Assembly (NCBI GenBank): GCA_903857495.1
Contig: CAIOFF010000062.1
Span: forward strand, 1 to 53,580
Source: an uncultured Holophagaceae bacterium
GTDB taxonomy: Bacteria; Acidobacteriota; Holophagae; Holophagales; Holophagaceae
Reading direction: 5' to 3'
Length of the DNA stretch: 53,580 bases
The position numbers were made by a program, and so were the translations under genes. Below, one piece after another: positions 27,836 to 35,980 of this stretch. Every line of letters starts with the position of its first letter. Positions within the stretch are counted from its first letter, which is position 1. The notes under the pieces are model-generated. The model searched no databases and was not told where the DNA came from. It saw only the letters and a program-made list of their open reading frames with translations.

Positions 27836-28750
27836 ATGAGCCTGCAGGAAACCGGAATCCTGGCCCGGATCAGGACCAGGCTGCCCGGTGGCGGCAACCT
27901 CCTGGACGACTGCGGGGCGCTGCCCCCGACCCCTGCGGGGCAGACCCTGCTGGTCACCACGGACCTCATGGAGTCCGGCCAGCACTTCCGGCTCGACTGG
28001 CATCCCGCGGACCTGCTGGCCCGGAAGCTGCTCGCAGTGAACCTCTCGGACCTGGATGCCTCTGGCGCCCGCCCCTTCGGCTACACCCTCACCCTGGCCC
28101 TGGGGCCAGAGCTCACCGAGACCTGGCTCGACACCTTCCTGGAAGGCCTGGCCGAGGCCAGTCGGGAAGCTGCTGTCGAGGTCTTGGGCGGGGACACCGT
28201 GGGCCGTCCCTCGGGCCTGGGGCTGGGCCTCACGGCCTTCGGCTTCGCGCGCCGGTGGCTGCGGCGCGACGGCCTGCAGGTGGGCGATAGCCTCTACGTG
28301 GACCAGCGGCTCGGGGCCAGTCTGCGGGGCCTGCGCAAGCTGCAGGCGGACCAGCGCTGGGACCCGGCGCGGCCCGACCCGGACCTGGCGGCCCACCTGG
28401 CCCCCCGGCCGCGCCTGGGCCTCGGGCTCCAGCTGGCCGCCCTGCCCGAGGTGCACGCCTGCCTCGACCTCTCCGATGGCCTCAGCCGGGATCTCCGGAA
28501 CCTGGCCGAGGCCTCGGGACTCAGCATCCTGGTGGCGGAAGGCCTGGACGAGGACGCCCTGCGCGGCGGCGAAGACTACGCCCGCTGCTTCGGCAGCTCC
28601 CTGCCCCAGGCAGACCTGGAGCAGCGGCTGGGGATCCCCCTGGTGGCCGTGGGCTCGGCCCTGCCCCGCGGGGAATCACCGCTGCTGGCCTATGATGGAG
28701 GTTTGCTCCGGCCCCTGCCGGACCTCAGCTTCGATCACTTCCATCCATGA
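27836..28750 (+). CDS. thiL: Thiamine-monophosphate kinase
   Basis: 304 aa from the ATG at 27836 (GGAGG upstream). ThiL/PurM-type fold with VTTDLMESGQHF, AVNLSDLDASGARP, EVLGGDTVGRP and a C-terminal LDLSDGLSRDL, the metal- and nucleotide-binding aspartates of the family. It phosphorylates thiamine monophosphate to the cofactor TPP, which the oxidoreductase genes in this window require. The N-terminal DDxA motif is short (LLDDCGAL), slightly divergent. Its stop overlaps the next gene by 4 bases. Confidence 0.9.
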   Translation: MSLQETGILARIRTRLPGGGNLLDDCGALPPTPAGQTLLVTTDLMESGQHFRLDWHPADLLARKLLAVNLSDLDASGARPFGYTLTLALGPELTETWLDTFLEGLAEASREAAVEVLGGDTVGRPSGLGLGLTAFGFARRWLRRDGLQVGDSLYVDQRLGASLRGLRKLQADQRWDPARPDPDLAAHLAPRPRLGLGLQLAALPEVHACLDLSDGLSRDLRNLAEASGLSILVAEGLDEDALRGGEDYARCFGSSLPQADLEQRLGIPLVAVGSALPRGESPLLAYDGGLLRPLPDLSFDHFHP

Positions 28751-29319
28751 CCACCCCCCTCGAGACTCCCAGCCCCGCGGCGCCTGCTCCCTCGGGGCTC
28801 TGGGGACGCCTGAAGGCCCACATCCTGCACCCGGAGCTGAGCCCCGAGCAGGTGGCCTGGAGCTTCGCCCTGGGCCTTTCCATCGCCTGGAACCCCCTGC
28901 TGGGCCTGCACACGGCCCTGATGTTCGCGTTCTGCCTCCTCTTCCGGCGCCTGCACCGGCCCCTGCTGATCATGGCCATGCTGGTCAACAACCCCTGGAC
29001 CCTGGTCCCCATGGCCACCGCCAGCGTCTGGCTGGGCAACCTGCTGCGGGGGCGCTTCGACGGCGGCAACCTGGCCCGGATCGAGTGGCACCAGATCGGC
29101 TGGCGCAGCTTTGTCACGTGGTCGGGCTTCGAGGCCATGACCACCATGCTCCGGCCCGTCCTGAAGTCCTACCTGATCGGCGGCACCCTCCTCACCCTTC
29201 TGGCCCTGCCTGTCGGATACTTCTTCATGCTGTGGCTGGCCAGGCGCCTGCGGCGCATCCACTGGCCGCACCTCCACCACCCCGCCCCGCACCCCCAAGA
29301 TCCCCCTTCCGGAGACTGA
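28747..29319 (+). CDS. DUF2062 membrane protein
   Basis: 190 aa. The conserved DUF2062 segment SFALGLSIAWNPLLGLHT and LVNNPWTLVPMA is present, with three to four predicted membrane helices (about 38-62, 70-100, 140-170) and a proline/histidine-rich C-terminus. The function is unknown; relatives are often next to genes for cell-envelope or replication factors. ATGA overlap with thiL and a 4-bp gap to ybaB place it in one operon. Confidence 0.85.
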   Translation: MTTPLETPSPAAPAPSGLWGRLKAHILHPELSPEQVAWSFALGLSIAWNPLLGLHTALMFAFCLLFRRLHRPLLIMAMLVNNPWTLVPMATASVWLGNLLRGRFDGGNLARIEWHQIGWRSFVTWSGFEAMTTMLRPVLKSYLIGGTLLTLLALPVGYFFMLWLARRLRRIHWPHLHHPAPHPQDPPSGD

Positions 29320-29323
29320 CGCC

Positions 29324-29626
29324 ATGGACATGCGCTTCCTCATGAAACAAGCCCAGCAGATGCAGGCGAAGCTCGCCGAGGCCCAGGCCAACCTGCGCGT
29401 CGAGGGCACCGCCGGCGGCGAGCTGGTCAAGGTCACCCTGAACGGCTCCAAGGAGCTGATGGGGATCTCCATCGCCAAGGACGCCATGGATCCGGAGGAT
29501 CCCTCCATGCTGGAGGACCTGCTGCTGGCAGCCTTCCGCGATGCGGGCGCCAAGGTGGACGAGACCATGAAGAAGCAGATGGGCGGCATGGGCGCCGGCC
29601 TCAACCTGCCGGGCCTGGGGCTCTAG
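29324..29626 (+). CDS. ybaB: YbaB/EbfC family nucleoid-associated protein
   Basis: 100 aa. N-terminal KQAQQMQAKLAEAQ helix, then the TAGGELVKVTLNG strand pair and the MLEDLLLAAFRDA helix typical of YbaB/EbfC. These dimeric proteins bind DNA and are usually encoded just before recR, as here. The C-terminal MGGMGAGLNLPGLGL tail is also family-typical. Confidence 0.94.
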   Translation: MDMRFLMKQAQQMQAKLAEAQANLRVEGTAGGELVKVTLNGSKELMGISIAKDAMDPEDPSMLEDLLLAAFRDAGAKVDETMKKQMGGMGAGLNLPGLGL

Positions 29627-29649
29627 GTGGCCGCGCAGGAGCGCTCCGC

Positions 29650-30246
29650 ATGAGGCTGCCGCCGCCCCTGGAGGCCGTGGTGGAGAGCCTCCAGAAGCTG
29701 CCGGGGGTGGGCGCGAAGTCCGCCCAGCGCATGGCCCTGCACCTGCTCAAGGAGGGCCCCGAGGCCATGGCCCACATGGCCCACCTGCTGCAGCAGGCCG
29801 CCGAGAAGGTGGGCTTCTGCCAGGTCTGCGGCGCCTTCACGGACCAGCCGGTCTGCCCCATCTGCCAGGATCCCCGCCGGGATCCCGTCAGCCTCGTCAT
29901 CGTGGCCGAGGCCTCCAACGTGCTCAGCTTCGAGCGCAGCGGCCACTTCCGGGGCCGCTACCACGTGCTGGGCGGCCTCATCTCGCCCCTGCGCGGCGTG
30001 GGCCCCGACCAGCTCCGCATCCGCGAGCTGCTCAAGCGCCTGGAGGATGGCGCCATCAAGGAAGTGATCCTCGCCACCAACCCCACCGTGGACGGCGAGG
30101 CCACGGCCAGCTGGCTGGCCCGCCTGCTGGAGCCCATCGGTCTGCGCGTCACCCGCATCGGCCTGGGCCTGCCCATCGGCAGCGACCTCGAATACGCCGA
30201 CGAGCTCACCCTCGATCGCGCCATGGAAGGCCGCCGACTGGTCTGA
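29650..30246 (+). CDS. recR: Recombination mediator RecR
   Basis: 198 aa. Helix-hairpin-helix (KLPGVGAKSAQRMALHLL, about 17-34), C4 zinc finger (CQVCGAF and CPIC) and Toprim domain (VIVAEASNVLSFE; NPTVDGEATA). RecR with RecO loads RecA on gapped DNA. It is the last gene of thiL-DUF2062-ybaB-recR and is followed by a hairpin with a T-run. Confidence 0.97.
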   Translation: MRLPPPLEAVVESLQKLPGVGAKSAQRMALHLLKEGPEAMAHMAHLLQQAAEKVGFCQVCGAFTDQPVCPICQDPRRDPVSLVIVAEASNVLSFERSGHFRGRYHVLGGLISPLRGVGPDQLRIRELLKRLEDGAIKEVILATNPTVDGEATASWLARLLEPIGLRVTRIGLGLPIGSDLEYADELTLDRAMEGRRLV

Positions 30247-30267
30247 GGGCGGGGTGAGAGTAGAAAC

Positions 30268-30368
30268 AACTCTCGCGGAGGGGCGCAGAGGTTGCGGAGG
30301 TTGCAGAGAAAAGAATCCTTCCTCTGCGAACCTCTGCTTTCTCGTCCTTTCTCTGCGAGAGTTTTTTT
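30268..30368 (+). terminator. Repeat-derived long hairpin terminator after recR
   Basis: AACTCTCGC (30268-30276) pairs with GCGAGAGTT (30355-30363), followed by a run of T. Between the arms are imperfect GGAGG/GCAGAGG and CCTCTGCGAA words that extend the stem. The words resemble those at 22988-23019, so a dispersed repeat appears to serve as terminator. Confidence 0.7.
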
Positions 30369-30384
30369 CCTTATAGCCCGTTCC

Positions 30385-30666
30385 TCAGTACCGCAGGCTG
30401 ACGTCGCCGTTGGCCCAGGTCTGGCAGGCGAGGCGCTGGTCGGGGGTGGCGCGGAGGGCACGGAGTACGCGCCCTTCGGCAGCGCCGGCCTCACTGAGGT
30501 GCTCGGCGCCTTCGACCACAGTGACCAGGCAGGTGCCGCAGCGGGCGTGGCCTCCGCAGCGGTGGTTGAGGGGCACGCCCGCGCTGGCGCTGGCGGCCAG
30601 CAGCGCGGTCTCCCGCTCGCATTCGGCGGTGCCGGGAGTCTTGCCATCAAAGCGGACGCTGATCAT
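30385..30666 (-). CDS. 2Fe-2S ferredoxin (plant/adrenodoxin-type fold)
   Basis: 93 aa. Ligand pattern CGGHARCGTC gives C37, C43 and C46 (spacing C-x5-C-x2-C), with the fourth cysteine near 81 (LACQTW). It is a soluble electron carrier; its partner cannot be told from the neighbourhood. It is encoded alone, convergent with recR and near the photolyase gene on the same strand. Confidence 0.9.
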   Translation of the reverse strand: MISVRFDGKTPGTAECERETALLAASASAGVPLNHRCGGHARCGTCLVTVVEGAEHLSEAGAAEGRVLRALRATPDQRLACQTWANGDVSLRY

Positions 30667-30723
30667 GAACTACCTGTGAGTCATAAATGCAGAAGGGTCA
30701 GGAACTTCCGATCCCTAACTGTA

Positions 30724-32127
30724 TCAGGCCTCCGGGCGCGCCAGATGGTCTTTTGCCGTGGCCAGGAACCGGGCCCGGGCGAGGGCATGGTCCACGATGG
30801 GACCGGGGTAGTCGAGGCGCCGCCGCAGGGCCTCCGGCGCCTTCCAGGGCTCGTGGACCAGGCTGGCCGGCAGCTCGGCCAGCTCCGGCACCCAGCGCTT
30901 CACGTAGGCGCCCTCGGGATCAAACTTCAGCCCCTGGGCCATGGGGTTGAAGATGCGGAACCAGGGCTGGGCATCACAGCCGCAGCCGGCGCTCCACTGC
31001 CAGCCGGCGTTGTTGGGAGCCCAGTCGCCATCCGTGAGCCAGCGCAGGTAGTGCGCCTCACCCCGGCGGTAGTCCAGCAACAGGTGCTTGGTGAGGAAAC
31101 TGGCGGCCACCATGCGGGCGCGGTTGTGCACGAAGCCCTCCGCCAGCAGCTGCCGGGCCGCGGCGTCCACCACCGGGTAGCCCGTGCGGCCTTCGGTCCA
31201 GGCCCGCCAGGTGGCCTCGTCCTCCCGCCAGGGAAAGCCATTGAAGCCCGCCCGAAAGGGTCGCTCCAGCAGCCCCGGCCACTCCGCCAGCAGGTGGTGG
31301 CTGAACTCCCGCCACAGCAGCTCGTTGAGGAAGGGGCGGGCCACGTCCCCGGCAGCGGCTGCGGCCTGCCAGACCGAGCGGACGGACAGCGTCCCGAACT
31401 TGAGATCGGCGCCCAGGCGCGAGGTGCCGGGCCGGTCCATGCGGTCGCGGTCGCCGCCGTAGGCTCCGAGGGGGCCCTGCACGAAGGCCTTCAGCCGCGC
31501 CCGGGCGGCCTTCTCTCCGCCGGCCAGCAACAGCGGATTGCGGTCGAGGCCAAGCTCCTGCAGCGACGGCACCGGAACCCCCACCTGCGGCAGGTCCGCG
31601 GGCCAGGGCGGCAGCGCGCGGGGGGCGGGCCGGGCGGGGCCTGGCACCAGCCGCACGGCGCAGGCCCGGCTGAAGGGTGTGAACACCCGGAACATGGCGC
31701 CCTGCCCGTTCCGCACACTGCCCGGCGGCAGCAGGGTGGTGCAATCGAAGAGCCGGAAGGCGATGCCCTCCCGCTCCAGCGCGGCGGCCACCCGGCGGTC
31801 CCGCTCCTGGGCGAAGGGCTCCACCCAGCGGTGGGCCAGCACCTGGTCCACCTTCCAGAGCGCGGCCAGCCGGGCGACGACCTCCACACTGCGCCCGGGA
31901 ACCACCTGCAGGCGCGAGCCCAGGTGGGCGAGGTTGGCCTCCAGGGCCAGCAGCGAGTCCCGCAGGAACTGCATGCGGTGGGGCAGCTCCCGGGCCCGGG
32001 CAGGCTCAAAGAAGTACGGGTCCAGCACGAACAGCGGGAGTACCTCGCCGGAGGCCGCGGCCTCCGCCAGCGGCCCGTGGTCCGCCACCCTCAGGTCCTT
32101 GCCGCGAAACCACACCAGGGAGCGCAT
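30724..32127 (-). CDS. phr: Deoxyribodipyrimidine photolyase (class I type)
   Basis: 467 aa. The N-terminal antenna domain starts MRSLVWFRGKDLRV; the C-terminal FAD domain has FLNELLWREFSHHLL, GRTGYPVVDAAARQL, VHNRARMVAASFLTKHLL, and WQWSAGCGCDAQPWFRIFNP. The expected electron-transfer tryptophans are in place. It repairs cyclobutane pyrimidine dimers with light. The motif often reads GTGTDA; here GCGCDA, a small variation. Transcribed divergently from amt. Confidence 0.95.
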   Translation of the reverse strand: MRSLVWFRGKDLRVADHGPLAEAAASGEVLPLFVLDPYFFEPARARELPHRMQFLRDSLLALEANLAHLGSRLQVVPGRSVEVVARLAALWKVDQVLAHRWVEPFAQERDRRVAAALEREGIAFRLFDCTTLLPPGSVRNGQGAMFRVFTPFSRACAVRLVPGPARPAPRALPPWPADLPQVGVPVPSLQELGLDRNPLLLAGGEKAARARLKAFVQGPLGAYGGDRDRMDRPGTSRLGADLKFGTLSVRSVWQAAAAAGDVARPFLNELLWREFSHHLLAEWPGLLERPFRAGFNGFPWREDEATWRAWTEGRTGYPVVDAAARQLLAEGFVHNRARMVAASFLTKHLLLDYRRGEAHYLRWLTDGDWAPNNAGWQWSAGCGCDAQPWFRIFNPMAQGLKFDPEGAYVKRWVPELAELPASLVHEPWKAPEALRRRLDYPGPIVDHALARARFLATAKDHLARPEA

Positions 32128-32249
32128 GGCTAGAGGTTAACGCGCGGTCGGCGGCAGCTCCCGGCCCAGGTGTGGACTTGGAAAATCGTAAGTTGCGTGC
32201 GACAATATCCTTTACCAAACCTTTCCGTTCCAGCACCACGGAGACTGAA

Positions 32250-33575
32250 ATGACCTGGAAGCGTTGCCTGGGCCTCGCGGCCGCCTGCGCCGTGGCGCAC
32301 CCACTCATGGCCCAGGGCACCGCTGCCCCGGCCAATGACTCCGGCGCCACCGCCTGGATGCTCACCTCCACCACCCTGGTGCTGCTCATGGTGCCGGGCC
32401 TGGCCATGTTCTACGGTGGCCTGGTGCGAACCAAGAACGTCCTCGGCACCATGATGCACTCCTACGCGGCCATGGCCGTGGTGGGTGTGCTCTGGGCGGT
32501 GGTGGGCTACGCGCTCAGCTTCGGCCCCAACGCCCTGGGCGGCCTCATCGGCTGGGACTCGAAGCTCTTCCTGCTGCGGGGCATCGACCACACGATCCTG
32601 CCCGCGGGCATACCGGAGTATGCCTTCGCCATGTTCCAGGGCAAGTTCGCCATCATCACGCCCGCGCTCATCGCCGGGGCCGTGGCGGAGCGCATCTCGT
32701 TCCGGGGCTGGCTGGCCTTCATCACGCTGTGGGTGCTCTTCGTCTACTGCCCGCTCTGCCACTGGGTCTGGGCGCCCGACGGCTACTTCTTCAACCTCGG
32801 CGCCAAGGGCGCCATCGACTTCGCCGGCGGCACGGTGGTGCACATCTCGTCCGGCGCCGGCGGCCTGGCCCTGGCCCTGTTCCTCGGCGCGCGCCACGGC
32901 TATCCCAAGACCGCCATGGCGCCCAACAACCTGACCTTCACCCTGCTGGGCGCGGGCCTGCTGTGGGTGGGCTGGTTCGGCTTCAACGCCGGCTCCTCCG
33001 TGGCCTCGAACCTGGAGACCGCCCGGGCCCTCACGGTCACCCAGGTGGCCGCCGCCACCGGCGCCCTCACCTGGATCCTCATCGAGACCATCCGCGACGA
33101 CAAGGCCACGAGCCTGGGCATGGCCTCGGGCATCCTGGCGGGCCTGGTGGTGATCACCCCGGCCGCGGGCGTGGTCCAGGTGGGCGGGGCCATCGCCCTG
33201 GGCGCCATCGCCGCCTGCTGCTGCTACGGCATGATCCTGCTCAAGAACCGCCTGGGCTACGACGACTCCCTGGACGCCTTCGGCATCCACGGCACCGGCG
33301 GCATCGTGGGTGCCCTGGGCCTCACCTTCTTCATCCGGGACGCCTGGTGGGTGGAGGCCGGCGCCAAGGTGCCGGGCTGGGGCATCCTCTCCCAGCTGCG
33401 CGTGCAGGGCTTCGCCGTGCTCTGCACGATCCTGTTCTCCGTGGTGATGACCCTCCTCATCGCCGCCCTGGTACAGAAGTTCATCGGCTTCCGGGTCTCG
33501 GAAGCCGTGGAGAAGACCGGTCTCGACCACGAGCTGCACGGCGAGCGCGCCTACGGCCTGAACAACCTGAACTGA
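32250..33575 (+). CDS. amt: Ammonium transporter Amt
   Basis: 441 aa from the ATG at 32250, which gives a cleavable signal peptide (MTWKRCLGLAAACAVAH) as in many AmtB proteins; a longer frame upstream lacks this. Eleven membrane helices are expected, and the twin pore histidines are H171 (CHWVWAPDG) and H347 (GIHGTGG). Its gene is followed 12 bp later by a PII gene, the classic amt-glnK pair in which PII blocks the channel when nitrogen is plentiful. No clear sigma-54 promoter spacing was found upstream. Confidence 0.96.
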   Translation: MTWKRCLGLAAACAVAHPLMAQGTAAPANDSGATAWMLTSTTLVLLMVPGLAMFYGGLVRTKNVLGTMMHSYAAMAVVGVLWAVVGYALSFGPNALGGLIGWDSKLFLLRGIDHTILPAGIPEYAFAMFQGKFAIITPALIAGAVAERISFRGWLAFITLWVLFVYCPLCHWVWAPDGYFFNLGAKGAIDFAGGTVVHISSGAGGLALALFLGARHGYPKTAMAPNNLTFTLLGAGLLWVGWFGFNAGSSVASNLETARALTVTQVAAATGALTWILIETIRDDKATSLGMASGILAGLVVITPAAGVVQVGGAIALGAIAACCCYGMILLKNRLGYDDSLDAFGIHGTGGIVGALGLTFFIRDAWWVEAGAKVPGWGILSQLRVQGFAVLCTILFSVVMTLLIAALVQKFIGFRVSEAVEKTGLDHELHGERAYGLNNLN

Positions 33576-33587
33576 TCGGGGATCCCC

Positions 33588-33929
33588 ATGAAACTCATCA
33601 CCGCCATCATCCCTGAAGAGAAGCTGGACGAGGTCCGCGAGGCCCTCATCGACGCCGAGATCGAGCGCATCACCGTGCTGCGCGTGAGCGGCCACGGCCG
33701 GCAGCAGGAGATCACGATCCAGCGCGGCAAGAAGGTCGTGCCCAACCTCATCCCCAAGGTCCAGATCACCATCGCCTGCAACGACGCCTTCGAGGACATC
33801 ACTGTGGACACCATCATCCGCACCGCCCGGCACGGCGAGGGGCAGGTGGGTGACGGCAAGATCTTCGTCCAGGACCTGCAGGACTGCATCCGCATCCGCA
33901 CCGGCGAACGCGGCGGCCAGGCGATCTGA
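33588..33929 (+). CDS. glnK: PII nitrogen regulatory protein (GlnK type) with atypical T-loop
   Basis: 113 aa with the PII signatures HGRQ, LIPKVQITIACND and the C-terminal DGKIFVQDLQDCIRIRTGERG. It senses ATP/ADP and 2-oxoglutarate and should gate the adjacent Amt. In the T-loop the usual RGAEYMVDFLPK reads RGKKVVPNLIPK, one residue shorter upstream and with valine in place of the uridylylated Tyr51. Control by a GlnD uridylyltransferase at this site is therefore unlikely; effector binding alone could operate it. Confidence 0.94.
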   Translation: MKLITAIIPEEKLDEVREALIDAEIERITVLRVSGHGRQQEITIQRGKKVVPNLIPKVQITIACNDAFEDITVDTIIRTARHGEGQVGDGKIFVQDLQDCIRIRTGERGGQAI

Positions 33930-33937
33930 GGCGGGTC

Positions 33938-34450
33938 TCAGTCCTCGTCGCCGCTGATCAGGGCCAGGCGCCAAAGGCTGGAGGGGTCCGGGTGCAGCAG
34001 CCAGTCGGAGACCACGGGCCTTCGGGTCCAGGCGCCCATCTCCAGCTCCTGGTCCAGCTGTCCGGCACTCCAGCCCGCATAGCCGAGGAAGAGACGGTAG
34101 CGTGCCACGGGATCGCCCAGGAGGGCTTCCAGCAGGTCCTTGCGGTGGCTCACGAAGTGGGTGAGGTCCACCACCGTGTCCTCGTCCTCGGGCAGGCCGC
34201 CCTGCACCATCAGGATGCCCCGCTGGGGATCTACGGGTCCCCCGCGCCAAGCAGTGGCCTCGTCGGCTCCCTGGTAGGCCATGCCGCCCTCGTTCGAGAC
34301 CTGCTCCAGCGTCAGGGGCAACGGGCGGTTCAGGATGAGGCCCAGGGCGCCATCCTCGTCGTGTTCCACGACCAGGATGACCGTGTGGAGAAAGTTGGGG
34401 TCCAGCAGCGAGGGGCTGGCCACGAGGAGGCAGGGGGCTTCGTAGGACAT
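33938..34450 (-). CDS. YqgE/AlgH family protein
   Basis: 170 aa from ATG 34450 (MSYEAPCLLVASPSLLDPNF); nine further upstream residues in the frame are not family-typical. Conserved YqgE/DUF179 features: HTVILVVEHDEDGALGLILN, RGGPVDPQRG and LFLGYAGWSAGQLDQEL. In Pseudomonas AlgH influences alginate and other regulation, but the biochemical role is unknown. Convergent with glnK, 8 bp between stops. Confidence 0.9.
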   Translation of the reverse strand: MSYEAPCLLVASPSLLDPNFLHTVILVVEHDEDGALGLILNRPLPLTLEQVSNEGGMAYQGADEATAWRGGPVDPQRGILMVQGGLPEDEDTVVDLTHFVSHRKDLLEALLGDPVARYRLFLGYAGWSAGQLDQELEMGAWTRRPVVSDWLLHPDPSSLWRLALISGDED

Positions 34451-34493
34451 GATGCCGATGATGATAGCCCACCACACCCGCTAGGCTGGAGGG

Positions 34494-35231
34494 ATGCGCA
34501 CAGCCCCCCCCTCCCACCTGGGTGCCCTTCTCGAAGGGTATAAACTCCTGCGCCGCCACCCGGCCATGACGCTGGGCCTGGCCCTGCTGGCCATGCTCCT
34601 GGCCCAGCTCGCCCCCGCCCTGGAACTCGCCGCTGGCGTGGGGCCCAGCCTGATCTTCCAGCCCATCTTCGGCTTCACGGCCCTGCTGCCCCTGGAGATG
34701 TACTTCATCCCTCGGCTGCAGGCCCAGCTGGATGCCGAGGTGCTGAACCTGCCTGCCAATCCCGCCGTGGGCTGGCAGGGCCTGTTCGACCAGCGCTGGG
34801 TGATGACCTTTCTCACCCGCCTGGGCGTCAGTGTGGCTGTGGGGCTCGGCCTGCTGCTCTTCATCATCCCCGGCATCGTGGTCCTGACCCTCTTCGGCTG
34901 GGCGCCCATGCGCATGCTGCTCCGCGGGGAAGACTTCCTGGCGGCCCTCAAGGGAAGCCAGGCCGCCATGGCCCGCAACTGGCCCCGCATCGTCCAGGCG
35001 GTGCTGGCGCTGCTCCTCGTGGCCCTGACCTACCAGATGGCCGCGAGCTGGGCCATGGACCGCCTGCTGCCCGCCATGGATCCCGAGCTCGGGCCCAGCG
35101 CGCTGCTGCGCCTGAAGCACCCGGCCTTCTGGTTCTTCAACTTCCTGGGAGGCCTGCTCAACCTCTGGATCAGCTGCTCCCTGCTCGCGCTCTACCACCG
35201 CCTCGAGGCCCTGGTGGCCGCGCCGAGCTGA
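34494..35231 (+). CDS. Multi-pass membrane protein of unknown function
   Basis: 245 aa. About five hydrophobic segments (roughly 25-50, 52-70, 110-135, 175-195, 212-235), a cytoplasmic-looking N-terminus (LLEGYKLLRRHPA) and the motif FIIPGIVVLTLFGWAPMRML, similar to the DUF975/UPF0259 class that is also seen in glycerophosphodiester phosphodiesterase membrane domains. No catalytic motif. Transcribed divergently from yqgE with 43 bp between starts. Confidence 0.7.
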   Translation: MRTAPPSHLGALLEGYKLLRRHPAMTLGLALLAMLLAQLAPALELAAGVGPSLIFQPIFGFTALLPLEMYFIPRLQAQLDAEVLNLPANPAVGWQGLFDQRWVMTFLTRLGVSVAVGLGLLLFIIPGIVVLTLFGWAPMRMLLRGEDFLAALKGSQAAMARNWPRIVQAVLALLLVALTYQMAASWAMDRLLPAMDPELGPSALLRLKHPAFWFFNFLGGLLNLWISCSLLALYHRLEALVAAPS

Positions 35232-35234
35232 GGC

Positions 35235-35450
35235 TCAGTCCTCGTCGCCGAAGTAGCCGGGATCCTCGAGCTCGACCAGCTCACCGGCGGCCAGGCGCTG
35301 CTGCTGGTCGGCGCTCAGGGTGAGCTCCTGCCAGCGCGGGTCGCTGCGGCCGTTGAAGAAGTGGGCCGAGGCCTCGGCCTCGTCGAAGGCCTGGCGGCTG
35401 CGCCAGAGGTGCACCCAGCCCACGTGGTTGACGCGCGCCCAGACCCTCAC
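35235..35450 (-). CDS. Small acidic protein coupled to mogA
   Basis: 71 aa starting with GTG at 35450; the start overlaps the mogA stop by 4 bases (GTGA). The sequence has tryptophan-rich VGWVHLWRSRQAFDEA and an acidic tail (DPGYFGDED). I do not recognise a family. Coupling to mogA and a sensible composition make it a likely real gene. Confidence 0.65.
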   Translation of the reverse strand: MRVWARVNHVGWVHLWRSRQAFDEAEASAHFFNGRSDPRWQELTLSADQQQRLAAGELVELEDPGYFGDED

Positions 35451-35932
35451 GTGCAGGGCCCTCCGGCGTTGCTCTCCTTGCGCAGGACCCCCACGGCGTG
35501 GGCCAGCAGGGGCCAGGCCAGCTGGATCTGCTCCAGGGCCGCCGCGGGCCGCCCCGACAGGTTCAGGATCACCGTGTGGTCGGCGATGCCACAGACGGCC
35601 CGGCTGGCGAAGGCGAGGGGGTGCCCGCCGCGGGCCCGGATGAGCTCACAGATGCCGGGAGCCTCGCGCTCGATGACGCACCGGGTGGCCTCCGGGGTCG
35701 TGTCCCGGGTGCCGAACCCCGTGCCGCCGCAGGTGAGCACCAGCGGGGTGCCCGCCGCCACCTGGCGGCGCAGGTCCTGCTCCAGCTGGTCCGGCTCGTC
35801 GGGCAGCAGCGCCGCGGTCACGGTCTGGACCCCCTGCCCCTTCAACCACTCCGCCAGCAGGGGCGTGGACTGGTCCTGGTACTCGCCGCGGGAGGCCCGG
35901 TCCGACAGGGTGATCAGGTGGACGTGATCCAT
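35447..35932 (-). CDS. mogA: Molybdenum cofactor biosynthesis protein MogA/MoaB
   Basis: 161 aa from the ATG at 35932, with GGAGG upstream; the longer frame would extend into purK. The MoCF-biosynthesis fold shows ITLSDRASRGEYQDQS, LTCGGTGFGTRDTTPEAT and LNLSGRPAAA, which are the molybdopterin-binding loops. It adenylylates molybdopterin before metal insertion. Divergent from purK with 48 bp between starts. Confidence 0.92.
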   Translation of the reverse strand: MDHVHLITLSDRASRGEYQDQSTPLLAEWLKGQGVQTVTAALLPDEPDQLEQDLRRQVAAGTPLVLTCGGTGFGTRDTTPEATRCVIEREAPGICELIRARGGHPLAFASRAVCGIADHTVILNLSGRPAAALEQIQLAWPLLAHAVGVLRKESNAGGPCT

Positions 35933-35980
35933 GCGGAGGCCTCCGTTCGTCGTTCTGTTCCGAGAATGCCACAATGCTTC

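Noticed and set aside
32175-32215. Sigma-54 promoter upstream of amt
   Set aside because: TTGG and TTGC words are present but GG and GC are 13 bases apart instead of 10.
32130-35198. 1022-residue open frame on the minus strand across amt, glnK and part of the membrane-protein gene
   Set aside because: It is antisense to well-supported genes, has low-complexity H/G/E-rich composition with no domain, and arises from high GC.
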